Part shown: positions 16,786-25,328 of the stretch, one piece after another
Numbering within the stretch: position 1 is the first letter of the stretch
Layout of the letters: every line of letters begins with the position of its first letter
NCBI RefSeq assembly: GCF_038003045.1
Contig: NZ_JBBOOK010000001.1
Span: forward strand, 186,001 to 250,000
DNA from: Sporosarcina sp. FSL W7-1349
GTDB taxonomy: Bacteria; Bacillota; Bacilli; Bacillales_A; Planococcaceae
Length of the DNA stretch: 64,000 nt
Direction of reading: 5' to 3'
Program-made: the position numbers and the translations under genes
The notes under the pieces: model-generated
Told to the model about the DNA's origin: nothing
The model's database searches: none
What the model saw: the letters and a program-made list of their open reading frames with translations, nothing else

Positions 16786-18654
16786 ATGCGCATGAACCAT
16801 CAATTGACTATGCTTACCATCAAAAGTGAATTATTCGATTTATGGACGGAAGAATCGGAAGCGCATTCTTATGGCACGTGGTTCGAGTCGCTTAAGCAGA
16901 TTCTTGACCGCCACTTCCGTATAAAGGCTTCTCAATTTTTCATTTATCATAATGAAAGCCTCATCCCGCTCAATGGAACCGACTCGGACAGAAGTATCAC
17001 TTTGTCCATCCCGATGGAATCGAATCGGGAAAATCGAAAAGTCTCTGATAACGATATATTAGCAAAACTTCAAGGCAAAGGTTTCGAATTTGCTGATGAG
17101 TATATTCTATTCCGCAATCGGGAGGGAGAGCCGATTGGCCTGCTCCTGTTCAAAGCGACAAATCGGCTTCGTGCTTTCGCCGCATCGCCTTATTGGAAAG
17201 AACTGGAGAAATCGGTCCTCCAGCTGATCCACAATGTGAGAAGAACTTATCTCCTCGAGACAAGAGGAGAAAGTTACCGGCAATTGTTCAATGTCACGGA
17301 ACTATTCAATGCGACGATGGAGAGCCGGGTCATCCTCGATGGAATCATCCAGGCGGTATCTGACTCGTTTCCTGAATTCGAGGTCGTTCTGCTACTTTCC
17401 CACGAACGGAAAGAATTAAGCCAGGCCTATCAATTATTCGACCATATGAAAGAAAGGCCCTCTGCTTTGGACGCATTTCTTTCCGGGGAATTGACAATTG
17501 AGCATGCGCAAGACCTGACCAAAACATTGGTCAATGCGCCGATCAAAGGCAGACAGGGCATTTACGGAGTCCTGCAAGTGAAGGCACCGATTGAATTCGA
17601 CTTTACGAGCATGCAGAAAGATTTCGTCCGGGTAGTGGCCAATACGGCTGGAAACGCCTTGGAAAATGCCAGCCTTTATGACCAATCGCATCGTCTCATC
17701 ACCGATCTGCAACTTGTAAATGAAACTTCAAAAAAATTGAATGAAAATTTAAAATTCGATGAAATGGTACTTTTCTTAAAAGGGCAGTTGACCCGAGCAT
17801 TCAAGCCGAGTGAATTGGCATTTGTCTTCAAGGAAGCTGGGGGTCGGTTTTCCGTTTCAGATATGAGCACCGCCTATTTCCAAGAGGTCGGCAGCAGGCA
17901 ATATATCGATTATGCCCTATGTCAATTTGATAGTGGGAAAAAAGAAGTGTTCGATGCCAATTTCGAGGTATGCGCGGGGGGCGAGGTTCCCTACAAGTCA
18001 TTTATCGCAATCCCGATTCTGAACCAAGAGGAAATGATTGGATTTGTTATTCTTGTGCATAAAGAGAGATATTATTTCCCTTTTGACAGTTTCAAGTTGA
18101 TGCGCTCATTGATCGGCCATTCATCTCTCGCATTTTCCAATTCGATGTTGCGCGACCAACTGCAGGAACTGGTTGACAAGGACAACCTCACGAAGCTATA
18201 TACCCGCAGTTATTTGGATAACGTCATCGAACGATCCATGGCCGAGGAGGCGCAAGGCGTATTCCTCATGATTGACGTGGATAATTTCAAAAAGGTCAAC
18301 GACACGTTCGGCCATGCCATTGGAGACAAAGTGCTGCGTAACATTTCCCGGACCATCTTATTGGAAGTCGGGGAAAAAGGATTTGCCGCAAGATGGGGTG
18401 GAGAAGAGATGGCAATTTATTTGCCTTCCGGGGATATGGAGGATGGAATGGCTCTTTCGGAACAGCTTCTCCGGCTTATTCCGAAATACACGGAGCCGAG
18501 TGTGACAGTTTCCATCGGCATGCGGGACTGGAGCCGGGAAAGCCGACCGTCCTTCCAACAACTCTTCCAAGAGGCGGACGAAGCGTTATATAAAGCCAAA
18601 CATAATGGGAAAAACCAAGTTGTCATCCATCGGGCGGTCTCCACGAAATCATAA
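16786..18654 (+). CDS. dgcP: GAF-GGDEF diguanylate cyclase, DgcP/YtrP type, 622 aa
   Basis: The C-terminal domain (about residues 460 to 615) is a GGDEF cyclase that makes c-di-GMP from two GTP. The active-site loop reads RWGGEEM, an accepted variant of GGEEF, and no inhibitory RxxD site is seen before it. Preceding regions resemble GAF domains and no membrane helix is visible, so it should be cytosolic. The neighbour rpsD and downstream ytsP match B. subtilis ytrP. The ATG at 16786 follows AGGTAGGGG; a start at 16753 would be non-conserved. Confidence 0.88.
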   Translation: MRMNHQLTMLTIKSELFDLWTEESEAHSYGTWFESLKQILDRHFRIKASQFFIYHNESLIPLNGTDSDRSITLSIPMESNRENRKVSDNDILAKLQGKGFEFADEYILFRNREGEPIGLLLFKATNRLRAFAASPYWKELEKSVLQLIHNVRRTYLLETRGESYRQLFNVTELFNATMESRVILDGIIQAVSDSFPEFEVVLLLSHERKELSQAYQLFDHMKERPSALDAFLSGELTIEHAQDLTKTLVNAPIKGRQGIYGVLQVKAPIEFDFTSMQKDFVRVVANTAGNALENASLYDQSHRLITDLQLVNETSKKLNENLKFDEMVLFLKGQLTRAFKPSELAFVFKEAGGRFSVSDMSTAYFQEVGSRQYIDYALCQFDSGKKEVFDANFEVCAGGEVPYKSFIAIPILNQEEMIGFVILVHKERYYFPFDSFKLMRSLIGHSSLAFSNSMLRDQLQELVDKDNLTKLYTRSYLDNVIERSMAEEAQGVFLMIDVDNFKKVNDTFGHAIGDKVLRNISRTILLEVGEKGFAARWGGEEMAIYLPSGDMEDGMALSEQLLRLIPKYTEPSVTVSIGMRDWSRESRPSFQQLFQEADEALYKAKHNGKNQVVIHRAVSTKS

Positions 18655-18743
18655 AGTGGAAGCCGCCTCTTTTTCTTTCGTGCATAAAATAGAGTAAACT
18701 ATTTGTAAGCGCATCCAACACATCATAGAAAGGATGGATTGAA

Positions 18744-19934
18744 ATGAAAGATCACCCGCTTCACAAAGACACTGTCGTCATCCATGAAGGGTACGAGGAT
18801 CAGGAGCATTATGGCAGTCTCGCGGTTCCACTCTACCAGACTTCCACTTATTCTTTTGAAAATGCGGCGCAGGGGGCAAGCCGGTTCTCCGGCAATGAAG
18901 AAGGGTATATCTATTCCCGCTTAGGCAATCCGACAGTCCGCGTACTCGAAGAACGGATTGCGGCAATCGAGGACGGCGCAGCCGCCTTGGCATTCGGATC
19001 GGGCATGGCCGCCGTGAGTGCTATACTGACGCATGTTACTAAAGCCGGGGATCATGTGTTGTGTTCTCGAGGGATTTACGGATGTACATTCGGCCTATTG
19101 AAAATTATGGAAGACAAATACAAGATTACGCATGATTTGATCCGAATGGACAATGAAGAGGAAATCGAAAAATTCATCCGTCCGGAAACAGTTTGCATCT
19201 ATTTGGAAACCCCCATCAATCCGACGATGGAATTGGTCAATTTGGAAGCGGTCGTCAATGTCGGCAAAAAACACGGCTTGCAAGTCATCGTCGACAATAC
19301 ATTCACTTCCCCCTATTTGCAAAATCCAATATCGGCAGGCGCCGACTTCGTACTTCACAGTGCTACGAAATATATAAATGGCCATGGAGACGTCGTAGGA
19401 GGATTGCTCGTTGGAAAAGAGAAAGAGGAGATTGCGAGGATTCGTGGCACGATTCAAAAGGACTACGGCGGCATCATGTCCCCGTTTGACGCCTGGCTGC
19501 TGATTCGCGGATTGAAGACGCTGCCGATCCGGATGGAACGCCATTCGAACAATGCAGAGAAACTGATCGCCTTTTTGAAAAATGAAAAACATGTCGAAGA
19601 GATTTACTATCCATTCGACAAAGACAATCCCCAATTCGACATTGCCAAGCGGCAAATGCGGGCAGGGGGCGGTTTGATTTCATTTACAGTGAAGGGCGGC
19701 ATGCAGGCTGCTCAGCGCTTCATGGATCATCTGCAACTTATCAAGATTGCGGTCAGTTTAGGAGATGCCGAAACGCTGATCCAGCATCCCGCCACGATGA
19801 CGCATTCCGGTGTACCGGCTGAAGACCGGCTTGAAATGGGGATCACCGATTCGCTGCTCCGGCTCTCCGTCGGGCTAGAGCATCCGGATGATCTGATTCG
19901 GGATATGAAAACCGCATTCATGGCTTTGGACTGA
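18744..19934 (+). CDS. megL: Methionine gamma-lyase (PLP enzyme), 396 aa
   Basis: A Cys/Met metabolism PLP-dependent transferase with the cofactor Lys209 in HSATKYINGH. Cys114 in the sequence YGCTFG is the residue that distinguishes methionine gamma-lyases from cystathionine synthases and lyases. The enzyme would degrade methionine to methanethiol, 2-oxobutyrate and ammonia. It is monocistronic, with a weak AAAGGATGG site before the ATG and a strong terminator after. Substrate could still be cystathionine or homocysteine. Confidence 0.85.
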   Translation: MKDHPLHKDTVVIHEGYEDQEHYGSLAVPLYQTSTYSFENAAQGASRFSGNEEGYIYSRLGNPTVRVLEERIAAIEDGAAALAFGSGMAAVSAILTHVTKAGDHVLCSRGIYGCTFGLLKIMEDKYKITHDLIRMDNEEEIEKFIRPETVCIYLETPINPTMELVNLEAVVNVGKKHGLQVIVDNTFTSPYLQNPISAGADFVLHSATKYINGHGDVVGGLLVGKEKEEIARIRGTIQKDYGGIMSPFDAWLLIRGLKTLPIRMERHSNNAEKLIAFLKNEKHVEEIYYPFDKDNPQFDIAKRQMRAGGGLISFTVKGGMQAAQRFMDHLQLIKIAVSLGDAETLIQHPATMTHSGVPAEDRLEMGITDSLLRLSVGLEHPDDLIRDMKTAFMALD

Positions 19935-19945
19935 ATGAAAAAAAC

Positions 19946-19985
19946 GCCTCGGCAGCCGATGACAGGCATGCCGAGGCAGTTTTTT
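19946..19985. terminator. Terminator between megL and the fRMsr gene
   Basis: GCCTCGGCA and TGCCGAGGC form a 9-bp perfect stem with a 14-nt loop. T-run on the right and A-run on the left suit both convergent genes. Confidence 0.88.
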
Positions 19986-19999
19986 CTCGAACACTAGAC

Positions 20000-20479
20000 T
20001 TATAGGTGACCAACAAGCGTCTGGACGAACTGTTCCAATCCCTTCCGATCCTCTTCGGTAAAACGGTCCACTTCCGGACTATCGACGTCCAGCACTCCCA
20101 ACAGCTCTCCGTCTTTCAACAAGGGAACGACAATTTCGGAACGGGACGCCGCATCGCAGGCGATATGGCCGGGGAACGCATGGACGTCCGGAACGAGGAT
20201 CGTTTCCTCCTGCATCGCCGCTGTCCCGCAAACCCCTTTTCCGAACGGGATTCGCACGCAAGCGGGGAGCCCTTGAAATGGGCCGAGCACAAGCTCATCC
20301 CCATTCCATAAATAGAAGCCGACCCAATTGATCCGGTCGAGAAATTGGTTGAGCAAAGCGGAGGCATTGCTTAAATTTGCATACCGATCGCTTTCTCCGG
20401 TCAACAGGGCATCCAATTGCTTGGCTAGTTGTTCATATCCGACGTTCAAATCGGTGGAATAGTCGTTAGGGACAAACAT
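20000..20479 (-). CDS. Free methionine-(R)-sulfoxide reductase, YtsP type, 159 aa
   Basis: A single GAF domain protein. Cys74, Cys84 and Cys108 correspond to the three cysteines of the E. coli enzyme (ACVRI, GKGVCGTA, GHIACDAAS), so it should reduce free methionine-R-sulfoxide using thioredoxin. The ATG at 20479 has GGGAGG upstream; the frame is open to 20572 but that part is not conserved. It lies convergent with methionine gamma-lyase and divergent from ezrA, as ytsP does in B. subtilis. Confidence 0.9.
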   Translation of the reverse strand: MFVPNDYSTDLNVGYEQLAKQLDALLTGESDRYANLSNASALLNQFLDRINWVGFYLWNGDELVLGPFQGLPACVRIPFGKGVCGTAAMQEETILVPDVHAFPGHIACDAASRSEIVVPLLKDGELLGVLDVDSPEVDRFTEEDRKGLEQFVQTLVGHL

Positions 20480-20655
20480 GGAAATGACCTCCCAGTCAAA
20501 AAAATGATTCAATTCGATTATACGTAGAATGCGAAGAAATGACGAAAAAAAAGATTTTTCGATACGAAACATTCATTTTCGCAACCAAAAGTCTTTAAAC
20601 ATGATACGATATAGGATAATATCATGTTACAGTGACACGGGATAGGGGGACCACG

Positions 20656-22347
20656 ATGAGATACGTCATCATTCCAATTATAGTTCTCATTATTATGACA
20701 GTCATCGCCTTTCTATTTAGGCGTAAACATATATCCGAAATTGAAAAACTTGAAAACGAAAAGTTACAAATCCAACATAAACCGATTCTTGAAGAAATGA
20801 CCAAGGTCAAGCAGTTGAATATGACAGGAGAAACGGAAGAGAAATTCGAGCGCTGGCGAAATGAATGGACCGACGTGATGGATGTCCATATGCCGAAGAT
20901 CGATTCTCTGTTATTCGACGTGGAGGACATGGTCGACCGCTTCCGATTCCGGAAAGCGACAGAGACAGAAAAGTTAATCCAGGATAAAATCCGTTATTGC
21001 GATAAAAAAATGAATGAAATCCTGCACGAGCTCAATGAATTGGTCGGCAGCGAAGAGAAGAACCGCATTGAAATCGAGCAATTGAAGGAGCAGCACCGCG
21101 CCGCCCGGAAAACGGTCCTTGCTCATCAGCATTCGTTCGGCATGACCGCGAATCCGCTGGAAAAGGAGTTGGAATCCTTCAATCCGAAATTTGCGGAATA
21201 CGATGAATTGACGGCGCATGGAAATTACTTGCAGGCGAGAGAGATTGTCATTTCATTGACAGAGAAAGGGACCCGCCTTTTTGGCTTGATTCATGATATC
21301 CCGGCTTTGCTGACCGATTTGCAAAATAAAATACCTTCTTCCATCCGGGAATTGCGGAACGGGTCGAGGGAAATGGAAGAGCAAGGCTATTATTTGCAGC
21401 ATCTAGAACTGAATAAGCACTTAGATCAGATCGAACAGGAAATTGAAGGGCTGCTGAAGAAAATGGCGGATCTCGAAATCGAGGCTGTTCAGGAGCAGGC
21501 CCATGATATCAATGATCGTATCGACTCCTTCTACGATGCACTTGAAAATGAAGTGAACGCAAAGCGCTACGTCGATGTAAATTTCGATGGGTTGGCTGAA
21601 TTGCTGAGTAGCGTCACGACATTGACGAAGGACACTTCAAACGAAGCGGCCTACGTGCAACAAAGTTATCGTCTGGATGAAAAAGAGGCGCATATCCCGC
21701 AGACAAGCCTTAAAAAGCTCGAGCAACTCGAAAATCGATTTGGACTCCTGTACGAACGGGTAGAAGGAGGCGGCTCGGCTTACTCCAGTCTCCAACAGGA
21801 AATGCAGGACATCACGAGTGAACTGGAGCAAATTTCCGAGGAACAGGAAGTATTTGCAAATCGGCTGAAAAATCTCCGCATTGATGAGCTCAACGTCCGG
21901 ACGCAGCTGGAAGAATTGAATCGCAGATTGCAAAACACCGAGCGCAAACTGCAAAAAGGGAACATACCGGGTATCCCGGATGAGATGGAAGCCAGGCTGG
22001 AAGAAGCGGATGAACAGCTGTATATCGTCTCGCAAAGCCTGCAGGAAACCCCTCTCAATATGAATTTGGTCCATACATATTTGGGGGATGCCGAAAAGGC
22101 TGTGGCGGATGTCACGGAAAGAGTCGAAGAATTGCTTGAAAATGTCATGTTGATCGAATGGATCATCCAGTACGGCAATCGGTATCGGGCTACTCATCCT
22201 GAAACTCATAACCGCCTTTTGGATGCAGAGGAATCATTCAGGCAATTCCGTTACAACAAAGCGTTGGAAGAAGCAGCCACTGCGGTGGAGGATGTGGAAC
22301 CGGGCGCCATGAAAAAAATTGAAGAACTTGTGAAAGAGCAAGTATAA
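20656..22347 (+). CDS. ezrA: Septation ring formation regulator EzrA, 563 aa
   Basis: One N-terminal membrane helix (about residues 2 to 20) followed by a long alpha-helical, heptad-rich cytoplasmic domain, the known EzrA architecture of spectrin-like repeats. It interacts with FtsZ and penicillin-binding proteins and prevents Z-rings at wrong places. Length matches the family. The ATG at 20656 has GGGGG upstream; an upstream start at 20632 is possible but unlike the family. Next to nifZ and thiI as in B. subtilis. Confidence 0.95.
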   Translation: MRYVIIPIIVLIIMTVIAFLFRRKHISEIEKLENEKLQIQHKPILEEMTKVKQLNMTGETEEKFERWRNEWTDVMDVHMPKIDSLLFDVEDMVDRFRFRKATETEKLIQDKIRYCDKKMNEILHELNELVGSEEKNRIEIEQLKEQHRAARKTVLAHQHSFGMTANPLEKELESFNPKFAEYDELTAHGNYLQAREIVISLTEKGTRLFGLIHDIPALLTDLQNKIPSSIRELRNGSREMEEQGYYLQHLELNKHLDQIEQEIEGLLKKMADLEIEAVQEQAHDINDRIDSFYDALENEVNAKRYVDVNFDGLAELLSSVTTLTKDTSNEAAYVQQSYRLDEKEAHIPQTSLKKLEQLENRFGLLYERVEGGGSAYSSLQQEMQDITSELEQISEEQEVFANRLKNLRIDELNVRTQLEELNRRLQNTERKLQKGNIPGIPDEMEARLEEADEQLYIVSQSLQETPLNMNLVHTYLGDAEKAVADVTERVEELLENVMLIEWIIQYGNRYRATHPETHNRLLDAEESFRQFRYNKALEEAATAVEDVEPGAMKKIEELVKEQV

Positions 22348-22384
22348 GAATCCATATAACATCACCCATAAAGAAATGAGCTCA

Positions 22385-22418
22385 TACAGCCACCGGTGCA
22401 CTCGCGCCGGTGGCTGTA
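22385..22418 (+). promoter_or_regulatory. Strong hairpin without T-run between ezrA and nifZ
   Basis: TACAGCCACCGG and CCGGTGGCTGTA form a perfect 12-bp stem with a 10-nt loop. No T-run follows on either strand, so it is not a standard terminator. It lies 26 nt before the nifZ start and could affect mRNA stability or nifZ translation. Confidence 0.55.
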
Positions 22419-22443
22419 TCACGCGTAGTAAAGGAAGATTTGA

Positions 22444-23577
22444 ATGATTTATTTTGATAACAGCGCTACTACACAACCAGAAGAGCAAATTCTCGACTCG
22501 TTCGTTGAAGCGAATCGGCGCTTTTTTGCGAACCCCGCCTCTCTCCATAAAGCGGGAAAAGAGGCCGAGAAACTGCTCGAGCGTTCCCGCCAACAGATTT
22601 TGTCAATTCTAGGAGTACCTGAAGGGGAACTGATTTTCACGTCAGGCGGGACGGAGGCGAATAATTTGGCGGTCATCGGCTTTGCCCATGCACTTCGCCA
22701 TCGGGGAAATCACTTGATCACGACGGTTGTGGAGCACCCATCCATCTTGCAGGCGTTCGCCTATTTGGAAGGGCAAGGATTCGAAGTCGATTACTTATCA
22801 GTTGATCGGGAAGGCGTCATTTCCATAAGCGAGCTGGAGACGAAACTGCGAAAAGATACGATACTTGTCAGCATCATGCACGTGAACAATGAAATCGGAA
22901 CGGTGCAGCCGATTGAGAAGTGCGCGAAGATCATCCATTCGAATTCGCGCGCCGTCCTCCATTCCGACACCGTCCAAAGTTTCGGCAAGCTTCCGGTTTC
23001 ATTGCAAGGGGACAGTCCGGATATCATTACAATTTCCGGCCATAAAATACATGGCTTGAAAGGAACGGGCTTGCTGGCAATGAAAAAAGGGCTGAGGCCG
23101 CAACCGATCTTACTCGGTGGAGGGCAAGAGGGCGGCTTGCGAAGCGGCACGGCCTCCGCGCCGAATGCAGTGGCACTCGCGAAGGCGATTCGGCTGACGG
23201 AATCCGGAAATGATGGGAAAAGATTCAGGGATTGGAGAAAGCGGCTTATTGCCTTTTGCGGTCAATTTGAAAATGTGACGGTGCTGGCTCCCGAACAGGG
23301 CGCGCCGCATATTATCTCTCTCTCATTTCATTCCATCAAAGGGGAAGTCGCTGTAAATTTCTTTCAGGAGAATGGCATCATCATCTCCACCTCCAGTGCG
23401 TGTTCGTCGAAAAGCAAGCAGGCGAGCCATGTCATCGAAGCAATCCAATTGCCGGAAAAATGGAAGTCCGGTGTAATCCGGATAAGCTTTGGGAAAAATA
23501 ACAAAGAAGAAGAAATTACTCAACTTGAGCAAACGCTAGTTCGTTTTATAGAGCTATTAAAAAGGGGACAAGAGTAA
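22444..23577 (+). CDS. nifZ: Cysteine desulfurase NifZ/IscS-like, 377 aa
   Basis: A class V aminotransferase-fold PLP enzyme that takes sulfur from cysteine as a persulfide. PLP Lys201 lies in SGHKIHGLKG and the active Cys320 in STSSACSS. In B. subtilis this NifZ enzyme donates sulfur to ThiI for 4-thiouridine in tRNA. Here it overlaps thiI by one base (TAATG), which supports the same pairing. It belongs to the short group II-like desulfurases by length. Confidence 0.93.
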   Translation: MIYFDNSATTQPEEQILDSFVEANRRFFANPASLHKAGKEAEKLLERSRQQILSILGVPEGELIFTSGGTEANNLAVIGFAHALRHRGNHLITTVVEHPSILQAFAYLEGQGFEVDYLSVDREGVISISELETKLRKDTILVSIMHVNNEIGTVQPIEKCAKIIHSNSRAVLHSDTVQSFGKLPVSLQGDSPDIITISGHKIHGLKGTGLLAMKKGLRPQPILLGGGQEGGLRSGTASAPNAVALAKAIRLTESGNDGKRFRDWRKRLIAFCGQFENVTVLAPEQGAPHIISLSFHSIKGEVAVNFFQENGIIISTSSACSSKSKQASHVIEAIQLPEKWKSGVIRISFGKNNKEEEITQLEQTLVRFIELLKRGQE

Positions 23578-24779
23578 TGCATTGGACCGAAGTATTAATC
23601 CGTTACGGGGAAATTTCGTTAAAAGGACGGAATCGGAAAAAATTTGTGGATCGACTGCGTGCGAATATGAAACAAGCATTCAGAGACCTTACCACTGTCA
23701 AAATCAAGGCGGAGCGCGACCGGATGTTCCTGACTTCTGATAATGAGACCGAATTGCAGCAGGCAATGGAAAAACTACCATCCATCTTCGGCATCCATTC
23801 CTTCAGCCCGATTGCAAAATGCGAAGCCGATTTGGAAGCAATTAAAGAAAAAGCGATTCAAATCATCGGGGATGATGAAACCGAGGGAAAAACATTCAAG
23901 GTGGAAATTAAACGGACAGATAAAAGCTTTCCGCTTGTGACCGGGGAATTGCAACAGGCAATCGGAGCCCATGTTTTAACACATTTTCCGGGCCTTATCG
24001 TGCAAATGAAAAAACCGGAAATCCTTTTGCATGTAGAAATCCGAGAAGAAGGCGCATTTTTGACATCCAAAGTGTTTAAAGGTGCAGGCGGAATGCCGGT
24101 CGGTTCAAATGGCCATTCTCTTCTCATGTTATCCGGCGGGATTGACAGCCCAGTTGCCGGCTATCTGATGATGAAACGGGGCGTATCCCTCGATGCCATC
24201 CATTTTGCCAGCCCGCCATTCACGAGCGATCAGGCACAAGAAAAAGTGTTAGATTTGGCGGAACGGCTCAGTTCCTTCGGTGCCGCCGTCCGGGTACATG
24301 TCATTCCGTTCACCGAAATCCAACAAACAATAGCGGCTCAAGTTCCAAACAATGTGTCAATGACGACGACTCGTCGGCTCATGCTGCGCATTGCTGATCT
24401 CGTCCGGACGGAAGAAAATGCGCTCGCTATCGTGACTGGCGAGAGTCTCGGACAAGTGGCTAGCCAGACGCTGGAAAGTTTGACTGCCATCAATGAAGTG
24501 ACATCCACTCCGATTTTAAGGCCGCTCATTTCGACTGATAAGCTTGATATCATCAAAATTGCGGAAGAGATCGGAACATACGATATTTCCATCAGGCCTT
24601 ACGAAGATTGTTGCACGATATTTTCACCATCGAATCCGAAAACGAAACCGAAGTTGGAGAAAGTCGTTTACTATGAAGGATTCACCGATTTTGAGCCGAT
24701 GATTCAAGAGGCGGTCCGTAATCGGGTCACTTATGAAACGCCTCGATCGGCAACTGATAAATTTGACGATCTATTATAA
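23577..24779 (+). CDS. thiI: tRNA 4-thiouridine synthase ThiI, 400 aa
   Basis: Order of domains: N-terminal ferredoxin-like, THUMP (about residues 60 to 165), then the adenylating PP-loop domain with SGGIDSP near residue 184. The rhodanese domain of enterobacterial ThiI is absent, as in Bacillus. It thiolates U8 of tRNA using sulfur from NifZ, and its coupling with that gene indicates stoichiometric expression. Confidence 0.96.
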   Translation: MHWTEVLIRYGEISLKGRNRKKFVDRLRANMKQAFRDLTTVKIKAERDRMFLTSDNETELQQAMEKLPSIFGIHSFSPIAKCEADLEAIKEKAIQIIGDDETEGKTFKVEIKRTDKSFPLVTGELQQAIGAHVLTHFPGLIVQMKKPEILLHVEIREEGAFLTSKVFKGAGGMPVGSNGHSLLMLSGGIDSPVAGYLMMKRGVSLDAIHFASPPFTSDQAQEKVLDLAERLSSFGAAVRVHVIPFTEIQQTIAAQVPNNVSMTTTRRLMLRIADLVRTEENALAIVTGESLGQVASQTLESLTAINEVTSTPILRPLISTDKLDIIKIAEEIGTYDISIRPYEDCCTIFSPSNPKTKPKLEKVVYYEGFTDFEPMIQEAVRNRVTYETPRSATDKFDDLL

Positions 24780-24780
24780 A

Positions 24781-24985
24781 TCGACTCCTTCGCTGCGCCT
24801 TAATTTCTGAGAAAAACGTAGAAGTTAAGGCAAATCGAATTCTTTGCTGTTCGAAAGCTGTGCCTTAATTTCTGCAAAGGTCGCAGAAATACGGCAAATC
24901 GCACCCTACGCTGTTCGAAAGCTTGTGCCTTAATTTCTGCAGAAAGCGCAGAAATACGGCAAATCAACCCCTACGCTGGTTGATT
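24781..24985. repeat. Three ~65-bp tandem repeats with internal dyads
   Basis: Copies starting near 24781, 24836 and 24899 share GCTGTTCGAAAGCT, GTGCCTTAATTTCTG and GCAGAAATACGGCAAATC, and a partial fourth starts near 24964. Within each, AATTTCTGC pairs with GCAGAAAT, so each can form a hairpin. They fill the gap between thiI and the spore protein gene. Confidence 0.8.
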
Positions 24986-25021
24986 TGGAAGTGAAAGCAT
25001 AAATTTCCACTGACTCCTCCT

Positions 25022-25050
25022 GCATGATTTTTTCGAAGTCGACCATTCTA
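25022..25050 (+). promoter_or_regulatory. Sigma-G promoter of the SASP gene
   Basis: GCATG, 17-nt spacer, CATTCTA: complete matches to the sigma-G consensus GHATR and CATWHTA. It lies 24 nt before the SASP start, with AAGGAGGTGA in between. Confidence 0.85.
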
Positions 25051-25073
25051 TTGTCACAAGGAGGTGACAGACG

Positions 25074-25283
25074 ATGCCAAACAACAACAGCGGAAACTCG
25101 AACCAACTTCTTGTACCTGGCGTACAACAAGCGCTTGACCAAATGAAGAACGAAATCGCAGCAGAATTCGGAGTAAACCTTGGACCTGATTCAACATCGC
25201 GTGCCAACGGATCCGTAGGCGGAGAAATCACAAAGCGATTAGTTCGACAGGCTCAACAGCAAATGAGCGGTTACCAACAATAA
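25074..25283 (+). CDS. Alpha/beta-type small acid-soluble spore protein, 69 aa
   Basis: A DNA-binding spore core protein. It has the GPR protease site region NEIAAEFGV and the second conserved block [18 protein letters not shown], which define the alpha/beta SASP family. It coats spore DNA, protects it from UV and heat, and is degraded at germination. A strong ribosome site and perfect sigma-G promoter agree with forespore expression. Its terminator is directly followed by a group II intron. Confidence 0.97.
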   Translation: MPNNNSGNSNQLLVPGVQQALDQMKNEIAAEFGVNLGPDSTSRANGSVGGEITKRLVRQAQQQMSGYQQ

Positions 25284-25297
25284 GTATGTAAGAAAAG

Positions 25298-25327
25298 CCG
25301 TCCCGAAATTTTTCGGGGCGGTTTTTC
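25298..25327 (+). terminator. Terminator of the SASP gene, intron target site
   Basis: CCGTCCCGAAA and TTTCGGGGCGG form the stem (with one G-T pair) followed by five T. The intron starts two bases later, the usual group IIC position. Confidence 0.9.
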
Positions 25328-25328
25328 G

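Noticed and set aside
18655..18743. SAM or T-box type riboswitch before methionine gamma-lyase
   Set aside because: The gap is under 90 nt and shows no terminator/antiterminator pair or T-box sequence.
24780..24985. CRISPR array at the ~65-bp repeats
   Set aside because: Units are adjacent without unique spacers and no cas genes are present.
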